DNA from: Isochrysis galbana
Taxonomy: Eukaryota; Haptophyta; Isochrysidales; Isochrysidaceae
DNA: 64,000 nucleotides
Direction of reading: 5' to 3'
Assembly: GCA_018136815.1 (NCBI GenBank)
Contig: CM030934.1
Span: forward strand, 1,024,979-1,088,978
Below the pieces are notes generated by a model that saw only the letters and a list, made by a program, of their open reading frames with translations, did not search any database and was not told the DNA's origin. Positions 50,310-60,841 of the stretch are shown here, piece by piece. The number at the start of each line of letters is the position of its first letter. Position 1 is the stretch's first letter. The position numbers were made by a program, and so were the translations under genes.

Positions 50310-51192
50310 AACTAAGTTTATACTTGGTTCACCCATGGCGGGGCACGAGCCCCCCCCTCTCTCCACTCCTCCCCCGCCATGGGGGAGGAACCGAGGAACC
50401 ACCCACTCTCCTGGCATGCCTGATGGCTTGCCAGGAGCACACTGCCATGCTGACCCATCCCTCTCCCCACAGGCATGCCTGAATCGCACGCCCTGGCCTG
50501 TCGTGGCCAGCCAATCCCTCTGACCAACCCCTCCTCCCCCTGGGCCCCCCTGATTAGGACCCCCCAGCCAGCTCCAGTCGACTGGCAGGGGCTCGAGAGC
50601 CAGCGATGGAGAGGCAGGAGGGGCCAGGGCCATGCCCCAGCCTCACCTGCCCCCTGAGCTGCGCTCCCAGGCCCCTGCTGGCCTCCTGGGGACCTGAAGA
50701 GGGGCCGCAGGCGCGCGCCATGGCCAGAGCCGCAGGGAAGAGAGGAGGAAGAGGGAAGAGGGAGGGGGGGAGGGAGCGGCAGCTCTCCCCTCCGGCGTTT
50801 ACGTGTCTTCTCGCCCCGTTTGGGTAAGAGAAGACGGGGGCGCTAGAGCCACAGGAGGGAAGGGCCGCGGCTCGCCGCGGCCACTCGCTTCGGCGAGGAG
50901 AGATTAGCGTTTCTGGGCTCCTATGCACGAGTGCCCCCCCCCCCCCCTGCGTTGTTTTTACCCGAAAGGGGTTTTCCCCCAGCGTGGACTCGAGGAGAGG
51001 ACGTGCTGGGGTGCGCGGGGTCGGTGCGTGCACTAGGGGGAGGACGAATATCGAGGGGAGTGGGCAGTGCCCCCTCCCCCCGGTAGCACTCGGACACCTG
51101 GCTCGTCGGGCATGGCGGGATTCAGGGACGAAAAAGTTGTGTCCAATTAGCTAGTGGGGTTGGCTAGGATATAACATTAACTATTTTATTTA
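50310..51192 (+). mobile_element. SINE-like family R1, full-length insertion with 17-bp target duplication
   Basis: TTTGTTCCCATTGTTTC is present at 50293-50309 and 51193-51209, bounding 883 bp. The element starts AACTAAGTTTATACTTGGTT and runs through GGGGGAGGAACC, GCGTTTACGTGTCTTCTCGC, CCGAAAGGGGTTTTCCCC and TGTGTCCAATTAGCTAGTGG, ending AACATTAACTATTTTATTTA. No RT or other ORF. Best-defined reference copy of the family. Confidence 0.9.
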
Positions 51193-51209
51193 TTTGTTCC
51201 CATTGTTTC

Positions 51210-52291
51210 CCGAGTGTATTCCCGTCGCCCCGTGTTCTTGTTCTCTGTCTTTCTTCTGCTTCCCGCGACATCGCTAGGACGCCCCGTCTGCCCTCCCTCG
51301 TCATGCCAGCCCACGGTTCGCCTGCGCCACCCCGCGTGCTCCCTTCCCGTGCTGCCTCCGGTCGTGCGTCTCGTTCCTCTCGCGTCCCGCGTTTCATACT
51401 TCTCATGTTACAGACCCACAACCACAACCTCACTCAGACTCACCACAGCTATTCCATAGCACACCACAGCTCTTTTCACGGATGTTCGGGGGGGGGGTCT
51501 AAAAGGAGGGGGAGAAAATAAAAGTCTCTCAGGGATCCATGGGATGGTGGGATGGGGGGGCACCGGAGAAAAAACCGAACCTGAGATTTCAGTCTCTCGG
51601 CGCGGCGGAGGGAGAGGAGGGGGGCGGGGGCGGCGCGCGCTCTATTGATTGTAATGATAGTTGCCAGCTAGCATGGTACTACAGTTATGTGATACGCAAT
51701 GCCTCAACTCGTTTGGCTATCAGACGCATTCGTCGGCCCGGGAGGCCCGATTGGCATCTCCGTATCAATCTAGGTAGTGAACGATGTCGACGCCGCTCAT
51801 CATATCTCCAAAATTTCACATACGGAGGGCCGCAATGGACACTCCGACATGCGTTACCCTCGATGGATCGCGAACCTGAGGCACTTCAACTGGCGAGGTT
51901 CGCTCATCACGTGTGGACGATTTCGTGCAGACCGCACTCTGACGCCCGTCCACCCATTGCTTGGACACCGACTGGTGATGGTACAAAAAAACGATCGATG
52001 GTAGCAAGAGCGCGTGCCATTCTTCGGTCCTAGCAGTCATGGATATTGCTGCACCAATGCTGCCCAGTATGGATGCAGCTCGCAGTTGCAGTTGCACTGC
52101 GATTGCCCGTAGCTGCCATTGAAATATAGCCAGTGGAATTGGCTCACCAAGAAAAATGTGGAAAATTCAGCTATGAGATGGATGCAAGGGAGGATATGGC
52201 TCGCCTCGAGTGATGGCTAGCCCGAAGGTGGGTGGTATGACGATAATGAGAACATCCACGACGTGGAATTCGCTGAAATGTTCAATTAGCA
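51210..52291. other. intergenic, no gene recognised
   Basis: 51210-51520 continues the pyrimidine-rich target sequence. 51539-52240 has short frames on both strands (for example NDVDAAHHISKISHTEGRNG on +) that match nothing I know. It precedes the 3' end of the Ser-rich gene. Confidence 0.35.
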
Positions 52292-53293
52292 TCATCGTTT
52301 CCGGCGAGCGAGCAAGAGCATCCTTGAGACTGGGGATAATGGTTCATCATCCGTGGGGCTATGCACCCGTCGCCCCATTTCACTGTCGAAGTCGCCGGCT
52401 TCACAGACGTCCGTCGAGTTTCCGCTGCCGAGATCAATGTCCGCATCATCAGGTGAGAACTCCTCGAGTTCATCCTCACTCTCGGCGTTGACAGTACCAG
52501 CGTGACGGTGTGCCGTGCTGATGCATGCCCCAAAGCTTGAGGCAGATACTGTCTGAGAGAGGCTGCCTCGCCGGGGACGGGAATTGACGTCGATTCGCAG
52601 GTCAGGCCACAGCTTTCCAGCGGTGGTCTCGACGGGGCTGGCACGGGGACTGGGAAGCGCGGGTCGGAGCGATGCTTCGGTGATGCTGCCATCGGAGCAG
52701 ATGGTCGGATTTAAGTGGTGGTGCACTGCAAGGCCTCCATTCCGTGTTGAGGGCAGACGAGGTACTCCTAAGCTGCCAGCCACCTCTGAGCCCGACGGCT
52801 CACGCAGGCTGGCTCTCAGTCCAGTGGACGTAAATACAGCCCGTGAATCGAAGAGTACAGGTGATGAATGAGGAGCCGTCAAAGCTGCTGGGACCAAGGA
52901 AGTCTCCGTGGACAAATCATGAAACACCGGCTCACTCCAGCCCATCCGCTGACGTTTCCGCATCAGCATTGGAAGATCGCAGCTGCTCGATGGAGTGGAG
53001 AGTGGGGCAAGATCCATCACGAGGCGATTGAAGCCCCCGACAAGCGAGAGAGGCGTAGGAGGACGCAGGACCATGGGCTTGGCGGATGGGGAGTTTTGTC
53101 CCGATGAGAGGGGAGAGCCATTACTCCGGCTTTCCGAACCTGTGCCCGTGAGCGGGCTGGGTGAGCCGATCCCTCGGCGATCGAGATGGGTTCGCCCGGC
53201 CGCGCCGCCCGGCGAGCCATACTCTCCGCGGTGCCGCTTGCCCGTCGAACCGGCGAGCGAGGAGGCGCCGCAATGCGGCGGCGCGCTTGCCAT
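52292..53293 (-). CDS. Ser/Pro-rich protein of unknown function
   Basis: 333 residues from MASAPPHCGASSLAGSTGKR (the frame is open to 53446, but the upstream part reads like 5' UTR). Low-complexity N-terminal half with SP motifs (GSPSPLTGTGSESRSNGSPL, KPMVLRPPTPLSLVGGF). A short hydrophobic-aromatic segment VFHDLSTETSLVPAALTAPH follows. The acidic region NAESEDELEEFSPDDADIDL precedes PTDDEPLSPVSRMLLLARRK at the end. Many SP/TP sites suggest a phosphorylated nuclear or cytoskeletal regulator. No domain recognised. Confidence 0.6.
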   Translation of the reverse strand: MASAPPHCGASSLAGSTGKRHRGEYGSPGGAAGRTHLDRRGIGSPSPLTGTGSESRSNGSPLSSGQNSPSAKPMVLRPPTPLSLVGGFNRLVMDLAPLSTPSSSCDLPMLMRKRQRMGWSEPVFHDLSTETSLVPAALTAPHSSPVLFDSRAVFTSTGLRASLREPSGSEVAGSLGVPRLPSTRNGGLAVHHHLNPTICSDGSITEASLRPALPSPRASPVETTAGKLWPDLRIDVNSRPRRGSLSQTVSASSFGACISTAHRHAGTVNAESEDELEEFSPDDADIDLGSGNSTDVCEAGDFDSEMGRRVHSPTDDEPLSPVSRMLLLARRKR

Positions 53294-54109
53294 TGGGTGA
53301 GCACCAGGGGGGGAGGGGGGCAGAGCCGGGAAGGGCTGGAAGGGGAAGAGCGGGGCGGACGACACACATCTTTCTAATCTACACATCATTTTTCTCCTAT
53401 CTACGGAAGGGCAAGGGGCAAAGGGGCTTCCGCCCTCCTCCTGCACTCTCCTTAGGGAGTATGGTCGCGTCCTGTCAAAATAAGTAGACCATTGAGTTTG
53501 GTGTTTATTTTAGTCACATATTATGTAGTTTATTTATATATGGGTTATTTAACCGTAAACCGACCCGCTGTAAATCGAAAGCCAGCTCATGGTCAAAATA
53601 TCGTGTTAGCAGCTCAAGTGTCTTGTCGAAGATCTCCTCAGGGCCGCGCGCGTGGTGAGGGAAAAACCTTTTGAAATTCTCGCCCCACATGTACACACGT
53701 ACACGTGCAGGGCGGTCAAACAGTTTTTATTAGGGGTAAAAATGACCATCTCAGAATTGAGGAAATTTGAGGATTTTTTTCGGTAGAACGTTCCCAACAC
53801 ACCCAACTAGCACATATCCGGGGCCCATTAGGACCCGGACCCCCCCCCTCCCCTTGCCCCTTGCCCCTTGGGCCCCCATAACCATAACAAAACGTAATCA
53901 AAAAAAGACAGAAGACGCTAATACTAATAAAAACATTTAAATAAATATTCTCGCCTCGCGCGTGGCTGTGGGGTTAACTACTGTAGCCACGCCCATTTCC
54001 CTTCCTCTCCCTCTGTCGTAGCGAAGCTCGTTTCCTCAGCGGAAACGAGCCGCGGAGGCGCACCGGCGGCTAGCGCATCCAAACTCGCGCGGGGGGGAGA
54101 AGGCGATGT
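53294..54109. other. 5' flank and repeat debris
   Basis: 53480-53600 is AT-rich. 53930-54010 (ATAAATATTCTCGCCTCGCG, GTAGCCACGCCCATTTCCCT) is repeat R3. No gene seen. Confidence 0.35.
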
Positions 54110-54909
54110 GCGGAGAGACCTTCTAGACAAGCGACGAGCAAGGGGCGACGAAACAAGACGCGAGACGCGAGGCGCGTGCCATTCGTTCTTCCTTTCTTTC
54201 ATCGAAACCGCGACGAAACTAACATTAAACGTCGGTTCCCCCTCCGCGAGGATCGCGAAGAAGAACGGACGAGATGGAGGCAATCATCGAAGGAACCGCG
54301 AGAGGAATCGAAGCGGGGGGGGGAACAACGACGGCCGGAGGAAACGAACCGCGCGCGGGGGAGAAGAGAACCTCGCGCGGGGGGGGGGGATTAATATAAC
54401 GGCCGGAGGCGACGGACGGCACGCCGAGGGAAAGAACCTGCCGCGGGGGGGCGAGGGACCGAGGGCACGGCGGGGCAGCGTGGGAGGGCGCGAGGCCGAT
54501 CTCGGAGCGAGATCGCGTCCTTTCCCTCGCGGAGCGCGGAGAGACCCCCCACGAGATATCTTGGGACCGGAGAATGTTTTGGACGAATCTTCTTGCCGTC
54601 GGCCGAGGAGAGGCGGACGGAGAGAGAGAGAGAGAGAGAGTCTCGCAGAGCGACTGCAGAACGAGAAGTCGAAGTCATGCCGGTTTATTACCTTAAACGA
54701 GCCAACAATTATAGTAACAGCAAAAACAAAATTCGAATCGCAAATTTCGAGACCAAAACCTGCAAACCTGGACTTGAGACCATGGGGAATCCGAATCTGT
54801 GTGTCTTGTGCGTCAGTGGCAACACGGGGAACTGTTCAATTGTAATTGTGAGCGCGTACCTTACACGAATATTCATGCCTACAGCCTTCAGATGGGCAGG
54901 AATACAACA
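54110..54909 (-). repeat. gypsy lineage A LTR
   Basis: On the minus strand TGTTGTATTCCTGCCCATCT begins at 54909 directly after the polypurine tract AGTCGGGGGG. It includes a (CT)n tract like the B LTR. The far boundary near 54110 is a guess because no second LTR is available. Confidence 0.5.
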
Positions 54910-55706
54910 CCCCCCGACTTAAATCGAGACGTCTCCCGATGTCGAGCCAAGAGAGTTCATTTAACCATACGAGACGAGAGACCTAGAGGAGGAGGATTAA
55001 CCCATGGATCCAAAGCGAGCACAAAATCGGCAGCTTAGCGCGGCGGCCCCCGATTTCGTACGTCACGTCCTACCACGTTCTCCCTTTTACAGGAGTTTTG
55101 CTCGGGCAGTTGCGCTGGGTCAGGCGCTGACGCGACGCTAATCATCCACTTCCGGTCGACTTAGCGCTACGATTGTGAACGAGAACGAGTACGACTCGAA
55201 GGCAGATCAGGAGGAGTACGACTTGTCTCTTGAATTCGACGTGGAATAACTTGATTGGATTGGGAACTTGAGCGTGGACTTGAAGAGGAGTCTACAGCGG
55301 AGTGAGCTTGGGGTTGAACCGGACGGCGGTCGAAAGTGGTGTCGTACGACTCAACTAGATCAGCACAACGCCGAAGCAACTCAATTCGAGACTCCCAAGT
55401 AGCTTCAGAACGAGGATAGCCGCGCCATTTGACGAGATACTTGAATGAAACTCCATCGCCCTTGCGATCGAGTAACTCTTCGACCAAGTACTCATCTTCA
55501 GCGAGCGGAGACGAATCGGTGACGGTGAAGTACGGACGAAGATTGGAAATGTGAACTTCATCCTTGACTTGACGATTTTCGAGATCGCGTAGACGGTAGC
55601 GAGTGGCCGAGATGGCTTCTTCTACTCGGTAGGGACCGGAGTAGAGATATTGAAGTTTGTTGGCGTGGCCAGGGATTCGACGACAAACTCTGTCTCCTGG
55701 TTTGAA
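54910..55706 (-). pseudogene. gypsy lineage A integrase C-terminus, chromodomain and 3' UTR
   Basis: The minus strand reads the GPY/F region, DEVHISNLRP in a shifted frame, then the chromodomain (YLVEELLDRKGDGVSFKYLV, KWRGYPRSEATWESRIELLR). After the stop come CGGAAGTGG and the polypurine tract GTCGGGGGG at about 54910. About 95% identical to 5008-5200 where they overlap. It is cut at 55706 where an R1 3' segment begins. Confidence 0.8.
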
Positions 55707-56070
55707 GGTAGGAGGGAAGGGCCGCGGCTCGCCGCGGCCACTCGCTTCGGCGAGAGAGATTAGCGCTTCTGGGCTCCTATTTCACGAGTGCCTCCCCCCC
55801 CCCCCCCTGCGTTGTTTTTACCCGAAAGGGGTTTTCCCCCAGCGTGGACTCGAGGAGAGGACGTGCTAGGGTGCCTGGGGTGCGCGGGGGCGGTGCGTGC
55901 ACTAGGGGGAGGGGGAGGACAAATATCGAGGGGAGTGGGCAGTGCCCCCTCCCCCCGGTAGCACTCGGACACCTGGCTCGTCAGGCATGGCGGGATTCAG
56001 GGACGAAAAAGTTGTGTCCAATTAGCTAGTGGGGTTGGCTAGGATATAACATTAACTACTTTATTTTTTA
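55707..56070 (+). repeat. R1 3' segment fused to gypsy A
   Basis: GGGAAGGGCCGCGGCTCGCC, CCGAAAGGGGTTTTCCCCCA, TGTGTCCAATTAGCTAGTGG and AACATTAACTACTTTATTTT match the last 360 bp of the 50-kb R1 copy. 5'-truncated insertion into the gypsy A integrase sequence. Confidence 0.75.
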
Positions 56071-56466
56071 TTAAGGAACCGATCCCCCCGCGGGCGCGAC
56101 CGCCAATTCTTTATTTACGGGTAGAGCGTGAGCGCGCGTGACGGAGGGCGGGAGAGGGGGGGGCGAATCGCACCATTTCTTGGCGAAGATTTTCGTGGCG
56201 GCAGCTGCCCCCCCCGGAGCTTTTTGTATTGGGCATCGCGCCACGGTCAAAAAATGCAGCCCTACCCTTACTAATAGTTAAAAAGCCCCTGTTTGACCGC
56301 CCAAACACGTGGCTCTGAGTTCCGCTTTCGTAGCCACGCCCACTCCCCTTCCTCACCCTCACTCCCCGCCTTGCGGCAACTCCCCTCGTGCTCTACTTAG
56401 AGCGCGCGCGTGGTGCGAAATTTAAGAATTTTTATTTAGCTCTCTCGACCCACATGGCTAAACCTG
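56071..56466. other. RIC1 3' flank with repeat R3
   Basis: AAAAAGCCCCTGTTTGACCGCCC at about 56279 recurs at 17492. 56320-56440 (GTAGCCACGCCCACTCCCCT, CGCCTTGCGGCAACTCCCCT, CGTGCTCTACTTAGAG) is R3 in inverted orientation. No gene. Confidence 0.45.
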
Positions 56467-59400
56467 CTATTTATAAAAACGCAAATTGGTGTCATCAACG
56501 AACTCGCTCAGCCCCCCCGATGCCAATCGATGCTCAAAGTGAGCCGTCGCCTTGAGAACGTATACATCCATGCATGCGGTGGCAGCGGCGCGCACCTGCT
56601 CAATTGCTACCTTGCAAGCATGCACACCACACTCTGTCAAAACCGGGAGGAGAAGGACGATGGCACCCCTCATATCACCAGCCTGTAGTGAGGCGTAAAG
56701 CAGGTCGTCCGGGGCGCCACAGGCTCCAAACAATTCTGGCCAATGAGAAGGCTCAGTCTTGTGTGCACACCCGGCGACGACGCGCGAACGCTCCGCGGAG
56801 CTTATCGTCGATAAAAGCACTGCAACAGCCTGAAGGAGGCCACCTTGCGCCATCGCTCTGCGCGTGCCTGGTGAAACAACGCGGAGATCACACCCGCAGA
56901 CGTCGTGCGGGTCCTGCACAGCCGCATCGTGCAAGAGCCTCTCCAAGCAATGCGTGCGCCGGAAGCAAGAAGGTTGTTGTAGGAGACACCTCGCGTCATC
57001 CGAACAGCCCTGTTGCAATAGCCATCGCAAGCGACAATGGAGGATGGGATGCGCCGCCAACGAGGGCCCAACACTCGAATGGTGACCATCTATCCGGCCG
57101 ATTCCCACCAACGCGTGTGGTCCGGGGAGAACGATGACCGGCGCGACCTCCCGCTGTGGTGGAAGCAAGAGTATCTCGGAGTCGACCATGGGTAGCAGCG
57201 AGGACGATACGCTGTCTCGCACCATGGCATTCGCACCTAAGTTTGCCTCGTGATCAATCGCTGCCTCCCCAGCTCGCTCATCGCCGCCGGGAGCTCCGTT
57301 GTCCCTAGGCGCTGGTTGGCTGAACGTTTTCCAATGCACAAAATGCGTACCCCTCTCACCGAGGACCCACACTTGGCCTAGGAGATGCCAACATCGGTGC
57401 ACGCGAGAGGAAGCCAAATCCAACCGTTTGGCACGGCCAATAGACCATGCGGTGGACCTAAAAGAACCCGTGGTCTCACCGATGGGTGATTGCAGCCCAT
57501 TCGTTGACGCAAATGAAATGTAAAACAAAAACAAGGCGCCGGCTGCAGAAAGCAAAATTATCTCGACGTCGCAATGGCCACTTCGGCTTGGTGACGCACC
57601 CGCCACGAGAGCGGGCCCGTCGGAGTGCGTAGCATTTCCATCGAGAGAGGCCCGTCCGTCGTTGGATGGGTATTGGGCAACGCTGAGCCCACGAAACGGG
57701 TGGGCGTTAGCCTCTCCGTTGTCAAGACTTAAAATTTGCGTCGATTGGACGTGCAACCTAGCACGTCCGCTGGCCGCCCCATGTGCGATTGTCACTAAAA
57801 GAATCGTCGCCCGTCTACGGCTCTCGCCGCCACATCCCAAGATGAGCTGCGATCTCGCGGTAGCGATGCGCGAGCTCGCGCATCCCCATATTTGGCCACA
57901 GACGGGAAGTGATTGCCGCAGTACAAGCCGCATCGAGTCGCATTCCAGCACACGGAGCTCGAGCGATACACAGGCAGCGACGTCCGCCACGTGAGCCAAA
58001 AGCAGCTGGTGACTGCGGCCAACATCTTCGTCTTCATCCCCACATTCCCCAAGTACCTCGGTGGAGTCGACTTTATTCGCAACGCCGACTGCGACCAAGA
58101 GGCTGCAGCCGACATCGTCCTGGAGCCAACAGAGCTCTTCTACGCGGAGAGGCAGCGCGGACTGCGACGTCGAGCCCCTCGATCGGTGTTTTGATGAGCA
58201 AAAGGCTTGACGCCAAGAGGAAGCGTTATTCCGACACACACTCAGCGAGCAAATGGAGACACCAAAGGCAGCCGACAGCGCAACCTTTCGGCCCTCCGGA
58301 GATACAGCACCTCGGCGCAGGGTGGAGGGCCCACTGAGCAATGAGGTCTTGGGGGGGTCCAGTCTGCGCCATTCCATACGATGCAACGAATCGGGCGCAA
58401 CGCTAGCCACAAGCGCGTGGTGACATCCAAGTAACATAAGGGCGCTATCCTTGGCGGCACGCACTGCACATTGGGCACGAGTCCCCTCTCGTAAGACAGC
58501 CATCGCAAGGATTTGACTGCTGGATTCGGCCGCATCGCTTAGGATGTCAGCTTCACAACTCGCCGGATACTCAACGGGCTGGGGATTGGGGAAGTTGGGC
58601 TGGCAGACGCTCCCTGCTGTCTGCGACACCGTCTTACAGGCTTCGTCGACAGTCGAACAACGATCAATCACAACTAGAATTGATGCATCCTCCACTCCCC
58701 ACGTCAAGGCACTCACTGTGTTTGATTGCGTGAGAGCGGAGTCTTGCAAGTCGCCCTCTTTGGCCCAGCGCCCAGCTGCTGTAATTGCATGGACGCTCCC
58801 TTGATATGCTACGTCTCCGCCTTCTCTCGCAACTTCCGCCCCAGTAGCGGACGACCAGGCCAACAGAAGTGTGTGCGCCTCTGAGAATATGGCCACACCT
58901 CCTGTTCGGCCTCGCCAGGCTACTGCGACCCGAGAGCCATCCGACGAAAAGCTGAGCCTGCCAACTGCCCCAGCGCAAATAGCATCAATGCCCGCATCCC
59001 GAGGCGTGAACGTTTCATAAGGGGCGAGAGAGATGCGTTGGGCCTGACCGCATGGGGTCTGGACGGACTGGAAGGCCACCGAACCATCGCCGCAGCCGTT
59101 GTCAGTCAGCTGATATAGCAAAACCCCACCGTCAGCAGTGCCTACAGCAAGACGGCGACGAGAGGGGCAAATTGCCAATCGGACCGCTCCACAGACCGAT
59201 GCAAGGTGAACACACCTCGGCTCGAGCTGCAATCGCCTTCTGTTGTCCGGTGCTGCCGTCAATGAGGCAGCGGGTGACCTCATCTGTAGTGGTCCGAACA
59301 CGTCAAGCAAGGTCTTTGCCGGCTGCTCTCGCTCCGAATCACCCATTGGCTCTCGCTCCGAATCACCCGCTGCCCATGCGTCGTGTGCCATCAGATCAAT

Positions 59401-60309
59401 AGGTGTGAAGAAAACCACAAGTACTGCACCCGATGTCGCAATTGCGAACACCCCAAGGGCTGAGCACACCAAAACGTCGCTGGCGGGAGGACCTTGTGCA
59501 GATTGACTGGGAACGACCAGCGGGGCAGAAGGTGTGTTACGGGCGTGGAGCCCTCCATCCGGAGACGGCATCCCGTTGGCACACGTCACTGTATGTGCCA
59601 ACGGCGCACCGGGAGATGCCTTTGTGCGCCGCACTGCCATGCCTGGTACTCGAGCCGCGTTCCGCTGGGCACAACCGCCTGGACTGCTGCGCATAGGGGG
59701 GTGTCTGACAGCACCTGCCTCAGCTTTCGTATGCCCCGTAGGGTGGTCGTTCGAGAGTGAACATTCGTCGTCCCAAAGCCCCACCGGCCACAATTGTGCG
59801 TCGTTTAGTGCTACAGCATCCCCCCAGAGAGTATTGTGAACGAGCGCCTCGAGGTACGACACCCTTTCTGACTTGCCGTCCCATGTGCAGGCAACGAGTG
59901 ACTGGACCGAAGTGCACACCAGCATGCCGCAGTCGTCGCCAGCCAAGGATGCGCTCTGAGTGTGAACTACATGCTGCGGGACACTTTCTCCTTCCTCTGT
60001 GGCAGTGCGCACATGAATTGTTGCTCGGCGATGCAGCCGGAACCGACCGCTGACTTCGATAGTAAAGATGACGACGCGATCCTGCCGTGTGAGAGCCGCG
60101 ATCTGGAGCCCGGAAGGATGCCATAGAAGCCGGCAGAAGCTGTCGCCGTCCATGCCCAGGTTGTCGTCGCTGGGAGACGACTGGCAGAGATGCTCAGCCT
60201 CAGAGACGTCGGACCAGATCTGTATGGTGCGAGGGAAGGCGACCGCAACTAGCACGCCCTTGGCGGCCAAGTCGCACACTGGAGCCCCAGCATCGCGTCG
60301 CACGAACAT
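56467..60309 (-). CDS. RIC1: RIC1 homologue (Rab6/Ypt6 GEF subunit)
   Basis: A single 1280-residue frame. The N-terminal part reads as WD-type blades: LVAVAFPRTIQIWSD, FCRLLWHPSGLQIAALTRQD followed by RVVIFTIE, AICPSRRRLAVGTADGGVLL, GRLSFSSDGSRVAVAWRGRT. The C-terminal helical part carries the family block CRLRWLLQQGCSDDARCLLQ, VVAGCAHKTEPSHWPELFGA and PDDLLYASLQAGDMRGAIVL, matching the RIC1 pattern (CARKTE...W..LF, then DLFE..LQ.G....A...L). RIC1 with RGP1 activates Rab6/Ypt6 at the Golgi for retrograde transport. Length is close to the yeast and plant proteins. Intron-free here. RGP1 is not in the window. Confidence 0.85.
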   Translation of the reverse strand: MFVRRDAGAPVCDLAAKGVLVAVAFPRTIQIWSDVSEAEHLCQSSPSDDNLGMDGDSFCRLLWHPSGLQIAALTRQDRVVIFTIEVSGRFRLHRRATIHVRTATEEGESVPQHVVHTQSASLAGDDCGMLVCTSVQSLVACTWDGKSERVSYLEALVHNTLWGDAVALNDAQLWPVGLWDDECSLSNDHPTGHTKAEAGAVRHPPMRSSPGGCAQRNAARVPGMAVRRTKASPGAPLAHTVTCANGMPSPDGGLHARNTPSAPLVVPSQSAQGPPASDVLVCSALGVFAIATSGAVLVVFFTPIDLMAHDAWAAGDSEREPMGDSEREQPAKTLLDVFGPLQMRSPAASLTAAPDNRRRLQLEPRCVHLASVCGAVRLAICPSRRRLAVGTADGGVLLYQLTDNGCGDGSVAFQSVQTPCGQAQRISLAPYETFTPRDAGIDAICAGAVGRLSFSSDGSRVAVAWRGRTGGVAIFSEAHTLLLAWSSATGAEVAREGGDVAYQGSVHAITAAGRWAKEGDLQDSALTQSNTVSALTWGVEDASILVVIDRCSTVDEACKTVSQTAGSVCQPNFPNPQPVEYPASCEADILSDAAESSSQILAMAVLREGTRAQCAVRAAKDSALMLLGCHHALVASVAPDSLHRMEWRRLDPPKTSLLSGPSTLRRGAVSPEGRKVALSAAFGVSICSLSVCRNNASSWRQAFCSSKHRSRGSTSQSALPLRVEELCWLQDDVGCSLLVAVGVANKVDSTEVLGECGDEDEDVGRSHQLLLAHVADVAACVSLELRVLECDSMRLVLRQSLPVCGQIWGCASSRIATARSQLILGCGGESRRRATILLVTIAHGAASGRARLHVQSTQILSLDNGEANAHPFRGLSVAQYPSNDGRASLDGNATHSDGPALVAGASPSRSGHCDVEIILLSAAGALFLFYISFASTNGLQSPIGETTGSFRSTAWSIGRAKRLDLASSRVHRCWHLLGQVWVLGERGTHFVHWKTFSQPAPRDNGAPGGDERAGEAAIDHEANLGANAMVRDSVSSSLLPMVDSEILLLPPQREVAPVIVLPGPHALVGIGRIDGHHSSVGPSLAAHPILHCRLRWLLQQGCSDDARCLLQQPSCFRRTHCLERLLHDAAVQDPHDVCGCDLRVVSPGTRRAMAQGGLLQAVAVLLSTISSAERSRVVAGCAHKTEPSHWPELFGACGAPDDLLYASLQAGDMRGAIVLLLPVLTECGVHACKVAIEQVRAAATACMDVYVLKATAHFEHRLASGGLSEFVDDTNLRFYK

Positions 60310-60833
60310 GGGCAGGCGGGCGGTGGGCGGGCGGAGCTCGGCGCCGAGGGCGCATCCCGATGAGCGGGCACCCCGGTTGCTCCCCTCTCCCCTCCTTCCT
60401 AAAAATCTATTTTTAGTGGCTAGAGCTTCCCAAAATCAAAATCACACCACTACTACGTGGGCGGCCAATTCCTCTACTGGCATGTCCTTCCCCCTCCCCT
60501 AATGGTATTTTTTGTCTCTAGAGCCCCCCCAAAACTTGATCCGGGCCCATGGGGATGCCCTGCAGGCAAGAGGTACAAAAATATCATGGGGTTCCATCAT
60601 TTACGACGCCCTGTGAGAGTGCGCGTGCCCTCATCGGAACAGCCCACGGGGAGGGGGGGTCCGATTCCTGGTAGGGGTGTCCGTCCAGGTTCCATGCCTC
60701 ATAAATGAGTCAGATTGGGCCATCGAAGTGCATGGTCAGTCTACTGGGCTTGGTGGTGGACATAAGGGAGCAGGATGCTCAATGGTGAGCCGTAGTCAGC
60801 CCCCTATCTATACCCCATGCGATCACACAACAG
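60310..60833. other. intergenic between RIC1 and the hAT element
   Basis: Putative RIC1 promoter (60310-60450) with CCTAAAAATCTATTTTTAGTGG. 60530-60830 shows no gene. Confidence 0.35.
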
Positions 60834-60841
60834 ACAACAGC

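Noticed and set aside
56574-60502. Several 100-190-residue plus-strand frames
   Set aside because: Shadows of RIC1, low-complexity Arg/Ser/Pro/His composition.
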